Positions 51,017 to 59,603 are shown, numbered from the stretch's first letter. The stretch is 64,000 nt of DNA from Novosphingobium sp. SG751A (GCF_013149295.1 NZ_JABGCB010000013.1:1-64000), one strand, 5' to 3'. Numbers and translations are program-made. Notes: generated from the sequence alone by a model not told the origin.

Positions 51017-53233
51017 TTAGAACTTCACCGAACCCGACAGGGTAATGGTCCGCGGGCGGCTGACATAATAACCCAGCGGATAGACACCCGGCACGATTTC
51101 GTTGAAATTGATGACGGTCTGATTGTTCGACAGGTTGGTGGCGTTCAGATTGACCGCCCATGCATCCTTGCTGATCCCGGCGCGCAGGCCGATCAGCCAG
51201 TAGCCGTTAAGATGCTGCCAGTTCGAGATGGTGGAGTTGAACTTGGTATCCATCGGCCCCTGATAGGTGGCGTCCGCGCCGATCGTGCCCGTCAGGCCGT
51301 TCGAGCCAAGAGGCGCCGAATAGCTGACGCCCGTGGCGCCCGACCAGGTGGGCACATAGGGGATGCGGTCGCCCTTGCGCCCGGTCGATGCCACGGGATT
51401 GTCGCGGTCCAGCTTGGCATTGCTGTAGTTCAGGCTGCCCGTCAGGCGCAGGCCCTGAATCGGACGAGCGTCGATTTCCGCTTCAAAGCCGGTCACGCTC
51501 GCCTTGCCGCCATTGCCGGTATAACCAAAGGACACCGTGCCGTTCGAGGCCTGCTGCGAGACCTGAATGTTCGACCAGTCGATGTAATAGACCGCCCCGT
51601 TCAGATAGAGCTTGCGATCCAGCAGCGTGTTTTTCAGGCCGAATTCATAGGACCAGAGCTGATCCGAGCCATAGCCGTCGGGAATGACCACATTGGCCAG
51701 CGCGGCCGCTGTCTGGTCATTGGTGCCGCCCGAACGATAGCCTTGGGCAACCTGAACATAGGCGTTAGTGTGGCTGCTGACCTTATAGGCAAGGTTGAAG
51801 CGGCCGATCACGCCCTGATCCTTGGTGCGCAGCACCGGGCCGGCGCCCGCGCCCGCGCCGCCGCCTGCCGCGACCAGCGCGACCGATTGCTGCTCCAGCT
51901 TGAAATCGAACCAGCGCGCCCCGGCCGTAAAGGTCAGGTCGGGCAGGATCTTGTAGCTGAGCTCGCCAAAGAGCGCGCGTTCGCGGATCTGGGTGTTCAC
52001 CGCGCGGTCGAGCAGCAGGGCGGCATTGGCCGGGATATTGCCGCTGGTGTCCGCCTTGGGCCAGGACGAGCGGTAATAGCGATCCTCATTCTGCATGAAG
52101 GCGCCGACCAACATCTGCACCGGGCCCTTGAAGTCCGAAGCGAAGCGCAACTCGGCGCTGTCCACCTTGCGATGCTTGTTCTGCACCAGGGCGCTGCGGC
52201 CGGTGGTGTCATAGGGCAGGCCGAAGAAGGCCTGCGCGGCCAGCGAAGCGTCGCGCACAAAGCCGGTGTCGCGGATGAAGCGCGAACCCGTGGCCGTTAC
52301 CGTGCCAAAGGGGCGCTTGTAATTGGCGGTGACGTTATAGATCTCGCTCTTGTCATCATAGGGCGAGCGCACCACGTCAGCCTGATAGTTTGCGGGCAGA
52401 GCCGCGCCGCCGAAATCCCGGCTGTTATAGTAGTTCTTCGCATCCTGATGCACTTTCTGGTACATCATCATCGTGTCGATGGTCAGATCATCGGTGGCCT
52501 TCAGGCGGGTCGAAAGGCGCGCGGCCTTGCTCTTTTCCGCGTTCGCGCCCTTTTCAAAGCGGTTGTTGATCCAGCCAGGCAGGTCGGCATAGAAACCAGA
52601 AGCGCGCACCGCGAAACGGCCCGGAATGACGGGAATATTGATCGCGCCATCGGTCTGCATGCCCAGATCCGCGCCCTTGGTGGTTCGCAATCCGCCCTGA
52701 ACATAGCCCGTCACCTTGTCCAGATCGGGCTTGGCGGTGATGTAGCGCATCGTGCCCGCCATCGAACTGGCGCCAAAGGTGGTGCCCTGCGGCCCCTTCA
52801 GCACTTCGACGCGGTCGATGTCGAACAGCTTGATGTCGGGGGCCTGACCGCCGCCATCCTGCGAATTTTCGCCGGTGATGACGACTTCGTCGAGGTAAAG
52901 CCCGACCGTGCCCGCGCCGCTGGCATTGATGCCGCGCACGACATAGCGCTTGTCGCCCGGCCCTTCGTCCTGAACCGAAAGACCCGGCACGGTGCGATAG
53001 AAATCGGCAAAATCAATCGCGCCCTTGGCCTGAAGATCCGCCCCGCCAATCGCCTGCACGGCAATCGGGGTGGCCTGAATCGTCGAGGCCGTGCGTTTGG
53101 TTGCGGTCACGACAATGCCGTCGCTTGCCACGTTGCTCGCCTGCGGGGCCTGCTGGGCATAGGCGGGCAAAGCAAAAATCATAAGACTGCTGGTCGCGGC
53201 TAGACGAAAGCCGATCTGCTTGGAGTAGCGCAT
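51017..53233 (-). CDS. TonB-dependent receptor
   Basis: A 738-residue outer-membrane receptor with signal peptide (RYSKQIGFRLAATSSLMIFALPAYAQ by position), TonB-box region DGIVVTATKR, plug with VRGINASGAGTVGLYLDE and LFDIDRVEVLKGPQGTTFGASSMAGTM, and a barrel ending ITLSGSVKF. The start at 53233 follows AGGGA; the frame extends upstream without a better start. First gene of an operon with the GH3 enzyme. A GTTGC-N7-GCAAC box lies 130 bases upstream. Confidence 0.94.
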   Translation of the reverse strand: MRYSKQIGFRLAATSSLMIFALPAYAQQAPQASNVASDGIVVTATKRTASTIQATPIAVQAIGGADLQAKGAIDFADFYRTVPGLSVQDEGPGDKRYVVRGINASGAGTVGLYLDEVVITGENSQDGGGQAPDIKLFDIDRVEVLKGPQGTTFGASSMAGTMRYITAKPDLDKVTGYVQGGLRTTKGADLGMQTDGAINIPVIPGRFAVRASGFYADLPGWINNRFEKGANAEKSKAARLSTRLKATDDLTIDTMMMYQKVHQDAKNYYNSRDFGGAALPANYQADVVRSPYDDKSEIYNVTANYKRPFGTVTATGSRFIRDTGFVRDASLAAQAFFGLPYDTTGRSALVQNKHRKVDSAELRFASDFKGPVQMLVGAFMQNEDRYYRSSWPKADTSGNIPANAALLLDRAVNTQIRERALFGELSYKILPDLTFTAGARWFDFKLEQQSVALVAAGGGAGAGAGPVLRTKDQGVIGRFNLAYKVSSHTNAYVQVAQGYRSGGTNDQTAAALANVVIPDGYGSDQLWSYEFGLKNTLLDRKLYLNGAVYYIDWSNIQVSQQASNGTVSFGYTGNGGKASVTGFEAEIDARPIQGLRLTGSLNYSNAKLDRDNPVASTGRKGDRIPYVPTWSGATGVSYSAPLGSNGLTGTIGADATYQGPMDTKFNSTISNWQHLNGYWLIGLRAGISKDAWAVNLNATNLSNNQTVINFNEIVPGVYPLGYYVSRPRTITLSGSVKF

Positions 53234-53551
53234 ATTATTCCCTGCCTTGATAAAGTGGAGGACTCTTGCCGCCTGCGAGCCTCCGGCTGTTGATCCGCCG
53301 GATAGCCACGGAAATGTCATAGAAGCGGTCGCTGCGCTCAATGCATAATATTGTTCACTTTCGTTGCCCTGTGCGCAACATATGCGAAGAGGTCGGGCGG
53401 TCCTCTGACAGGGAAATGCGCAGGCTCTTCAATACGCGAAGCGCGCAAGAGCAGGCCAGCGCCATCGCTCTTGATGTGCAGGTGATTGGCATTAAAGGCG
53501 CGGGAGGGGATATAGTCCGTCCCGAATGGCCGCTGATGAAGGAATGCGCAG
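53234..53551. other. Intergenic region between TonB receptor and MarR genes
   Basis: These 318 bases hold the promoter region of the leftward TonB-receptor operon, including the box at 53363-53379, and whatever starts the rightward MarR gene. An open frame from 53341 runs on into the MarR gene in another phase and has no family features, so I do not call it. Confidence 0.55.
53363..53379. promoter_or_regulatory. LysR-type box, copy 4
   Basis: GTTGC at 53363-53367 and GCAAC at 53375-53379 with seven bases between, the base before GCAAC being C as in all copies. It is about 10 kb from the LysR gene at 42480 and links the GH3/TonB-receptor operon to that regulator. Confidence 0.65.
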
Positions 53552-54016
53552 ATGAGCGAGGATTTACGCAGGCTTGGCGATCCCGGATCGGAGGAATTCC
53601 GGGTCGAGGCCTATCCCTTCTATCTGCTGAACCGCGCGGCGAGTCGATACAATGTGGTCATCGAATCGCAATTGCGTCCCATCGGCATCGACATTCCCAC
53701 ATGGCGCGTGCTGATGATTCTGGGCGAACATGAGCCGCTGCCGATTGCGCAGGTGGCCAAATCGGCGGTCATCAACATTTCGACCATGATGCGCATCGTC
53801 GAGCGCATGACCAAGGCCGAATTGATCACCACCCAGCCCAGTGAGACCGACGGGCGCGTGACCGAACTGGTGATGAGCGATCTGGGGCGCGAGAAACTGG
53901 CAGCAGCACGCGAGGCGACATCGCCGGTCTATCACAAGGTCATTCGCGGGATCAGCGCGAGCGAATTTGGCCAATTGCTCGATTTGCTGGGGCGTTTGCA
54001 CGACAATCTGGAATAG
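53552..54016 (+). CDS. MarR-family regulator
   Basis: A 154-residue MarR protein; the winged helix spans about residues 60-105 (LPIAQVAKSAVINISTMMRIVERMTK by position, wing ETDGRVTELVMS). It lies 75 bases before the aryl-CoA hydroxylase gene on the same strand, with a TTGCA/TGCAA palindrome in between. MarR proteins in such settings often sense aryl-CoA esters. It is the leading candidate for the ACTTGCA/TGCAAGT operators at 40.7, 54.0 and 59.5 kb. Confidence 0.9.
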   Translation: MSEDLRRLGDPGSEEFRVEAYPFYLLNRAASRYNVVIESQLRPIGIDIPTWRVLMILGEHEPLPIAQVAKSAVINISTMMRIVERMTKAELITTQPSETDGRVTELVMSDLGREKLAAAREATSPVYHKVIRGISASEFGQLLDLLGRLHDNLE

Positions 54017-54037
54017 GCGCGGGGGCCAATCGAATCA

Positions 54038-54053
54038 ACTTGCACATGCAACC
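54038..54053. promoter_or_regulatory. Operator before the aryl-CoA hydroxylase
   Basis: TTGCA at 54040-54044 and TGCAA at 54047-54051 around CA; with flanks it reads ACTTGCA-CA-TGCAACC against ACTTGCA-AA-TGCAAGT at 40699. It lies 39 bases before the hydroxylase start. Confidence 0.7.
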
Positions 54054-54091
54054 AATATGTTTTAGACCTAAAGCATATTTGGAGGTGCATG

Positions 54092-56395
54092 ATGCGTGTT
54101 GCCTGTCTGGGCGGCGGTCCCGCCGGTCTTTATTTTGCCATTTCGATGAAATTGCGCGACCCCTCGCACCAGATTGACGTTTTCGAACGCAATCGCGCGG
54201 GTGACACTTTCGGCTGGGGCGTGGTCTTTTCGGATCAGACGGTCGAAAACCTGACCGCCAATGATCCCGTCAGTGCGGCGATCATCGCGGATAATTTCGC
54301 CCATTGGGACGATATCACCGTGGCGATGGGCGATCAGTCGATCACCTCCTCGGGCCATGGCTTTATCGGCATCGGGCGCAAACGCCTGCTGCAAATCCTG
54401 ACCCGGCGGGCGCTGGAGTTGGGCGTGCAAGTCCATTTCGAAAACGAATTTTCCTCCGATCTGTCGGCCTATGGCGATTATGACCTGATCGTGGCGGCCG
54501 ATGGCATCAACAGCGCGATCCGCACGCAAAACGAGGACAAATTCGGCGTCGATATTCAAACCCGCCGCAACAGGTTCTGCTGGCTGGGCACGACGCGCCT
54601 GTTCGACGCCTTTGCCTTCCTGTTCGAAAAAACCGAGCATGGTTGGGTCTGGGCCCATGCCTATAAGTTCGACGCCACCCATTCGACCTTCATCGTCGAA
54701 TGCTCGCCAGAGACATGGGAAGGGCTGGGCCTCGACAAGATGGAACAGGCCGAGAGCATCGCCTTTTGCGAAAAGCTCTTCGCGCGCCATCTGGATGGCC
54801 ATCCCTTGATCACCAATGCGGGCCATTTGCGCGGATCGGCGGCATGGATCAATTTCCGCCGAATCCTGTGCGAAAAATGGTCCTTCGACAATGTCGTGCT
54901 GCTGGGAGATGCGGCGCATACCGCGCATTTCTCGATTGGTTCGGGCACGAAACTGGCGCTGGAAGATGCGATCAAGCTGGCGCAGGTGCTCAGCCGCCCC
55001 GGCCTGTCGGATCCGGCCAATCTGCGCGAAGCGCTGTCCGAATATGAGGCCGAGCGCCATGTCGAGGTGCTGAAAATTCAGAACAGCGCGCGCAATTCGA
55101 CCGATTGGTTTGAAACGCTCGACCGCTATCTCGATTTCGACCTGCCGCAATTTGCCTATTCGCTGATGACCCGTTCACAACGCGTGGCCCATGAAAACCT
55201 GCGCCTGCGCGACAAGGCATGGCTGGAAAGCCTCGAACGCTGGTTCTGGGCGGGGAACGAAGGGCGCAATACGCCTGTCCAACCGATGTTCACGCCCTTT
55301 GCCCTGCGCGATCTGACGCTGGCCAATCGTGTGGTCGTGCCCCCGATGCTGACCTATAGCGCGGAACCCGATGGTCATGCGACCATGTTCCACGAGGTGC
55401 ATTACGGCGCGCGCGCTTTGGGTGGGGCTGGCCTTGTCATCACCGAAATGCTCGCCGTTTCGCCCGAGGGGCGCGCCACCTCGGCCTGCCCCGGCCTGTG
55501 GGAGGATGGCCAGATCGACCGCTGGCGCGCGATCAACGCCTTTGCCCATCAGCACACCGCCACCAAGACCTGCGCCCAATTGGGCCATGCGGGGGCGCGG
55601 GCCTCATGTCGTCCTGGGCATGAAGGCTATGATGTGCCGCTGGCCGATCCCTGGCCGATCCTCTCGGCCAGCGGACAGGCGTGGCGCGAGGGCGGCCTGA
55701 CGCCCGCCGCCCTGACCGAGGAAGATATGGACCGCATCCTTGCCGACTTCACCAGCGCCGCGCGCCGGGCCGATGCCGCCGGTTTCGACATGATCGAGCT
55801 TCAGGCGGGCCATGGCTTCCTACTCTCCAGCTTCATCACCCCGGTGATGAACCATCGCGAGGACGCTTATGGCGGATCGCTGGAAAACCGCCTGCGCTTC
55901 CCGCTGCGCGTGGTCGCTGCCGTGCGCGCGACTTGGCCCGCAGGCAAGCCGATGGCCGTGCGCATCTCGGCCAATGACTGGGTGGGCGAAGCGGGCGTGA
56001 CGCCTGCCGAAGCCGTCGCCATTGCCGCAGCCTTCAAGGCGGCGGGCGTGGACATTATCGACGTATCGGCCGGGGAAACCGCGCCCCGCGCCCGCCCGAC
56101 CTATGGCCGCATGTTCCAGACCCCCTTTGCCGACCAGATCCGCAACGAGGCCCATATGCCCACCATGGCCGTGGGCAACATCACCCAGCCCGATCAGATC
56201 AACTCGATCCTGATGGCCGGTCGCGCCGATCTGGTGGCGGTGGGACGGCCCCACCTTGTCGATCCGTCATGGACGCTGCGCGCGGCGGCGCAGGCGGGCG
56301 AGGAAGGGCAATTCGTCCCCGCCCCCTATGCGCTTGGTCAGACGCAAGCACGGCAGCTTGCCGGGCAGGCCCGCGATACCGCCGCACGCGCGTAA
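54092..56395 (+). CDS. Bifunctional salicylyl-CoA/2-aminobenzoyl-CoA 5-hydroxylase with OYE-type reductase domain
   Basis: A 767-residue fusion. Residues 1-390 are a class A flavin monooxygenase: CLGGGPAGLYFAI, the NADPH/FAD motif at DLIVAADGINSAIR and GDAAHTAHFSIGSGTKLALED. From about residue 400 (MFTPFALRDLTLANRVVVPPM) it is an Old Yellow Enzyme-type domain with LQAGHGFLLSSFITP and RREDAYGG-like (HREDAYGGSLENR) motifs. This pairing is known only in salicylyl-CoA 5-hydroxylases and 2-aminobenzoyl-CoA monooxygenase/reductases, which act on CoA thioesters. The start at 54092 gives GGAGG a six-base spacing; ATG at 54089 is adjacent. No aryl-CoA ligase is in the window; the iorAB operon with the same operator may supply the thioester. 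Confidence 0.9.
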   Translation: MRVACLGGGPAGLYFAISMKLRDPSHQIDVFERNRAGDTFGWGVVFSDQTVENLTANDPVSAAIIADNFAHWDDITVAMGDQSITSSGHGFIGIGRKRLLQILTRRALELGVQVHFENEFSSDLSAYGDYDLIVAADGINSAIRTQNEDKFGVDIQTRRNRFCWLGTTRLFDAFAFLFEKTEHGWVWAHAYKFDATHSTFIVECSPETWEGLGLDKMEQAESIAFCEKLFARHLDGHPLITNAGHLRGSAAWINFRRILCEKWSFDNVVLLGDAAHTAHFSIGSGTKLALEDAIKLAQVLSRPGLSDPANLREALSEYEAERHVEVLKIQNSARNSTDWFETLDRYLDFDLPQFAYSLMTRSQRVAHENLRLRDKAWLESLERWFWAGNEGRNTPVQPMFTPFALRDLTLANRVVVPPMLTYSAEPDGHATMFHEVHYGARALGGAGLVITEMLAVSPEGRATSACPGLWEDGQIDRWRAINAFAHQHTATKTCAQLGHAGARASCRPGHEGYDVPLADPWPILSASGQAWREGGLTPAALTEEDMDRILADFTSAARRADAAGFDMIELQAGHGFLLSSFITPVMNHREDAYGGSLENRLRFPLRVVAAVRATWPAGKPMAVRISANDWVGEAGVTPAEAVAIAAAFKAAGVDIIDVSAGETAPRARPTYGRMFQTPFADQIRNEAHMPTMAVGNITQPDQINSILMAGRADLVAVGRPHLVDPSWTLRAAAQAGEEGQFVPAPYALGQTQARQLAGQARDTAARA

Positions 56396-56407
56396 AGGAG
56401 ACGACGA

Positions 56408-56812
56408 ATGCCTTTCAACCTGACCCTGCCGGTGCGTTTTGCCGATGTCGATCCGGCGGGGATCGTGTTCTATCCGCGCTATTTCGAAATGCTCAACGCG
56501 CTGGTCGAGGACTGGTTCGCCACTTTGGGCTTTCCCTTCAAGCTGATCCATATGGAAGGCAAGATGGGCGTGCCCACGGTCCGGCTGGAGGTGGATTTCA
56601 TCGCCCCCAGCGAACTTGGCGAGAGCCTCGACCTATCGCTGGAAATCACGAAGCTGGGCAAGAGCAGTTGCCAGTTGGCCATCACGTTCGCCTGCGCGGG
56701 ACAGGTGCGGTTGAAGGCGCTGGTGGTGCTGGTCTGCATGGATCTGGGCGCGCGGCAATCGATGCCGTGGCCCGAAACCTTGCGCGAGGGAATGCAGGCC
56801 TATCTCGCCTGA
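56408..56812 (+). CDS. 4-hydroxybenzoyl-CoA thioesterase-type hotdog thioesterase
   Basis: A 134-residue hotdog-fold thioesterase. The N-terminal RFADVDPAGIVFYPRYFEMLN carries the catalytic aspartate of the 4HBT group. It begins 12 bases after the hydroxylase gene with GGAG upstream, so both are on one transcript. It would release the hydroxylated acid (gentisate or 5-hydroxyanthranilate) from its CoA ester for the ring-cleaving dioxygenase. Specificity is inferred from context. Confidence 0.9.
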   Translation: MPFNLTLPVRFADVDPAGIVFYPRYFEMLNALVEDWFATLGFPFKLIHMEGKMGVPTVRLEVDFIAPSELGESLDLSLEITKLGKSSCQLAITFACAGQVRLKALVVLVCMDLGARQSMPWPETLREGMQAYLA

Positions 56813-56854
56813 ACAGACTTGCCGCACGGCCCCATGCCACCTAAACGCGACAGG

Positions 56855-56887
56855 ACGGCTCGCCCCCACCGGGCGGGCCGTTTGTTA
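56855..56887 (+). terminator. Terminator after the thioesterase gene
   Basis: ACGGCTCGCCC at 56855-56865 pairs with GGGCGGGCCGT at 56871-56881 (one G-T pair), followed by TTGTT. Confidence 0.75.
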
Positions 56888-56900
56888 TGGCGAGGGTTAG

Positions 56901-57350
56901 ATGGACGACGGAGCGGAAAGGCGGCTGGAGCTGCGGGTGTGGATACGCCTGCTCGATTGCGCCAAGCTGGTGGAAAAGCAACTGCGCCGCAATTTTCAGG
57001 ACCAGTTCGACACCACCCTGCCCCGCTTCGACGTGCTGGCCGCGCTGGATCGCGCACCCGATGGGCTGACCATGGGCGAGATTTCGCGCGCGCTGCTGGT
57101 GTCCAATGGCAATGTGACCTCGATCGTGAGGCAATTGAGCGAACAGGGTATGATCGACTCCCGCCCCGATCCCAATGACCGCCGCGCCGCGATTGTCAGC
57201 ATGACGGCGCAGGGACGCGAGTATTTCAAGACACTGGCCGATGCGCACAGCCGCTGGGTACATGAGGCGCTGTCCTGTTTTCCCGCCGATCATCAGGCGC
57301 ATCTGCTCGCCCTGCTCGATCAGCTCAAGGCCTCAATCCGCGCTCAATAA
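56901..57350 (+). CDS. MarR-family regulator
   Basis: A 149-residue MarR protein with recognition region LTMGEISRALLVSNGNVTSIVRQLSEQG and wing DPNDRRAAIVSMTAQGREYF. The ATG has GGCGAGGG upstream. It sits between the hydroxylase-thioesterase operon and the convergent gentisate-cleavage operon, separated from both by hairpins, so it has its own promoter within about 20 bases after the preceding terminator or is read through it. It is the second candidate regulator for the aromatic pathway. Confidence 0.9.
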   Translation: MDDGAERRLELRVWIRLLDCAKLVEKQLRRNFQDQFDTTLPRFDVLAALDRAPDGLTMGEISRALLVSNGNVTSIVRQLSEQGMIDSRPDPNDRRAAIVSMTAQGREYFKTLADAHSRWVHEALSCFPADHQAHLLALLDQLKASIRAQ

Positions 57351-57353
57351 AAA

Positions 57354-57375
57354 GGGGACCGTTTGCACGGCCCCC
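57354..57375. terminator. Hairpin between convergent MarR and FAH genes
   Basis: GGGGACCGT at 57354-57362 pairs with ACGGCCCCC from 57367, with one A/C mismatch; AAAAA precedes it, giving a T tract for leftward transcription. Confidence 0.65.
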
Positions 57376-57399
57376 CAGTTGGGAGAGGAGGTTGTCTGA

Positions 57400-58311
57400 T
57401 CAGCCCGCCACGACCGGATGGCGCAGCGTGCCGATGCCTTCGACGCTGGCGACGATGATGTCGCCCGGCCAGACCCATTCCTGCGGATCCATGCCTGCGC
57501 CAACGCCTGCGGGCGTGCCGGTGGCGATGATGTCGCCCGGCTCGAGCGTGATGCCCTGCGAAATATCGGCCACCAGTTCATCGACCTTGAACAGCATATA
57601 GGCAGTGTTGCTGCGCTGCTTTTCCACGCCGTTGACCGTCAGCCACAGGTCGAGCGTCTGGGGATCGGGGATTTCATCGGCGGTGACAACGCAGGGGCCC
57701 ATGGGCGCGAACGTGTCCTGACCTTTGGAATAGATCCATTGCCCTGCGCGGCGGCAATCGCGCGCGCTCATGTCGATGCAGACGGTATAGCCGAACACAT
57801 AATTGAGCGCCTTGTCGCGCGAGACGCCCTTGGCCCGCGTGCCGATGATCGCGGCCAGTTCGACTTCCCAGTCAAGCTGCTGGGTGATCGCGGCATTATG
57901 GACGATGGCGTCATCCGGGCCGATTACGCTGGTCGGCGGCTTGGAGAAGATCACCGGCTGACGCGGCAATTCGGCGGACGTATCCAGCGACTTGGCGCTT
58001 TCAGCCACATGTTCGGTGTAGTTCAGACCGATGCCGAAGATGTTCTTGCGCGGGCGCGGGATCGGGGCCAGCAGCTTGACATTGGCGACAGGCTGGGCGG
58101 TGCCGATGGGGAAAATGCCCTCGGTTTCCTTGATCAGCTTCGACGTGATCGCCACGGCCTGCGGGCCAAGGTCGATGAATTCCAGCATGGTGGAGGGCAG
58201 CGGCACGCCGCATTCCTCGCCGAACATTTCCAGATCGAGGACCAGATCCCCGACCAGAGCGCCAAGGCGCGCTTCGGCCTCGACATGAGAACGATAGGTA
58301 ACAAGACGCAT
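57400..58311 (-). CDS. Fumarylacetoacetate-hydrolase family protein (probable fumarylpyruvate hydrolase)
   Basis: A 303-residue FAH-fold hydrolase. FGIGLNYTEHVAES, the metal-binding DWEVELAAIIG glutamates and the aspartate in GYTVCIDMSARD, then ISQGITLEPGDIIATGTPAGVG, define the family. In a gentisate pathway it cleaves fumarylpyruvate (or maleylpyruvate) to pyruvate and fumarate/maleate. It follows the dioxygenase gene on the same strand after 28 bases. No maleylpyruvate isomerase is present in the window, so direct cleavage of maleylpyruvate, or an isomerase elsewhere, must be assumed. Confidence 0.9.
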   Translation of the reverse strand: MRLVTYRSHVEAEARLGALVGDLVLDLEMFGEECGVPLPSTMLEFIDLGPQAVAITSKLIKETEGIFPIGTAQPVANVKLLAPIPRPRKNIFGIGLNYTEHVAESAKSLDTSAELPRQPVIFSKPPTSVIGPDDAIVHNAAITQQLDWEVELAAIIGTRAKGVSRDKALNYVFGYTVCIDMSARDCRRAGQWIYSKGQDTFAPMGPCVVTADEIPDPQTLDLWLTVNGVEKQRSNTAYMLFKVDELVADISQGITLEPGDIIATGTPAGVGAGMDPQEWVWPGDIIVASVEGIGTLRHPVVAG

Positions 58312-58339
58312 GGGGATTCCTCAGGCTAGAAAGAGAAAA

Positions 58340-59464
58340 TCAAGCGAGAATGGGCTGATGACCACCATTTTCGCCAAAGGCTTCTTCGCGATAGATGCCC
58401 AAAGAGCGCATCACCGGCAGATCGTTGAAGGTGAACAGGCAGGCGTCCTCGCCTTCCGACAGGTTCACATGCTCATGCCAGCACCAGCTGGGCACGACGA
58501 AAATGTCACGCTCCTGCCAGTCGAAACGCTGGCCATTGATGATCGAATAGCCGCGCCCCTTGGCACATTGATAGACGAAGCTGCCGGTGTGGCGGTGGGC
58601 CTTGGTGTGTTGGCCCGCGCGCAGCATCTGCATCGAGGCACCGATCGTGGGCATCACCGGCCCGCCCGTATGCGGGTTCACATATTCCATCAGCAAACCG
58701 TCATAGGGCGACCCTTCCGACACGGCCGCATAACGCAGCAGTGCCTCATAGGTCGGCCCCCATTCGTACTTGAGCAGCGGCGAATAGGGCTTGGCCCATG
58801 CCACCCCGGCGGGGCGCAGGGCCGCCCCCGCCCACATGCCCAACGAGTCATTGACCGGGAAGGAAATCGCCTGCTGAAGCTCGGGGTGGACCTCGTAGAA
58901 ATTGGCGTCCAGCGCGTTCATCAACGGAATGTCGAGGCCATCCTGCCAAATGCAGACCGTGCCATCCTCGGAAACGCCATGCTCGTGCCAAGTGCCGTTG
59001 GGGGTCAGCACGAAATCATTGGCGCCCAGCGTCATCTTGTGGCCATCGACATTGGTGAAGGCGCCGCTGCCCTCCATAATGAAGCGCAGCGCCGAGGCCG
59101 AATGGCGGTGGCTCGACGCGCATTCGCCCGGCCCCATCACCTGCAGGCCCGAATAGAGCCAGCCCACCGCGGCCACCACATCGGCGCGTCCGGGGTTTTC
59201 GAGATAGACCACGCGCCGCCCCGCCTGTTCGGGCGTCACCAGTTCGAGTGAGCGCAGCACATCCTCGCGCAGATCCCGATAGCGCCACAGATAGGGCACC
59301 GAGGTCGAGGCCGGTTCCCACGGCTCGATCTTGTTGGCCACCGTCCACAGCGCGCCCGTACCAAGCGATTGCAATCGCTGATAATAGGCGACAAGTTCGG
59401 GCGTATCGACAACATTGGCGCGACCGATGATCTCTTCGCGATACTGGTCATACGTGCTGGCCAT
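58340..59464 (-). CDS. Gentisate 1,2-dioxygenase-type bicupin
   Basis: A 374-residue bicupin iron(II) dioxygenase. The first cupin has SSHRHSASALRFIMEGSGAFT and WHEHG metal ligands; the second has KAHRHTGSFVYQCAKGRG and WCWHEHVN, ending in NDLPVMRSLGIYREEAF, typical of gentisate dioxygenases. It opens the ring between C1 and C2 of gentisate; a 5-hydroxyanthranilate substrate cannot be excluded, since related enzymes differ little. The start at 59464 has AGGAG eight bases upstream. First gene of the FAH operon, divergent from the nitrilase gene with a shared operator. Confidence 0.9.
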   Translation of the reverse strand: MASTYDQYREEIIGRANVVDTPELVAYYQRLQSLGTGALWTVANKIEPWEPASTSVPYLWRYRDLREDVLRSLELVTPEQAGRRVVYLENPGRADVVAAVGWLYSGLQVMGPGECASSHRHSASALRFIMEGSGAFTNVDGHKMTLGANDFVLTPNGTWHEHGVSEDGTVCIWQDGLDIPLMNALDANFYEVHPELQQAISFPVNDSLGMWAGAALRPAGVAWAKPYSPLLKYEWGPTYEALLRYAAVSEGSPYDGLLMEYVNPHTGGPVMPTIGASMQMLRAGQHTKAHRHTGSFVYQCAKGRGYSIINGQRFDWQERDIFVVPSWCWHEHVNLSEGEDACLFTFNDLPVMRSLGIYREEAFGENGGHQPILA

Positions 59465-59525
59465 GGGCAGGCTCCTGAAGGGCGTTTGGCGATGCGATAG
59501 TATAGGTTTAAAATATCTTGGCGAA

Positions 59526-59541
59526 ACTGTCAAATGCAAGT
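59526..59541. promoter_or_regulatory. Operator between gentisate dioxygenase and nitrilase genes
   Basis: The 16 bases match the palindrome at 40699 in 14 positions: the right half AAATGCAAGT is identical, the left half reads ACTGTC instead of ACTTGC. It lies 62 bases before each of the two divergent start codons. Confidence 0.68.
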
Positions 59542-59603
59542 AAATTACCTTTCAGCCTCTCTCCGGCTTTCCCCTCTCACTCGTGCAAAAGCTGAGGAAA
59601 ATC

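Noticed and set aside
53341..53733. 130-codon frame starting in the intergenic region before the MarR gene
   Set aside because: Runs into the MarR gene in another phase and has the composition of an out-of-frame shadow.
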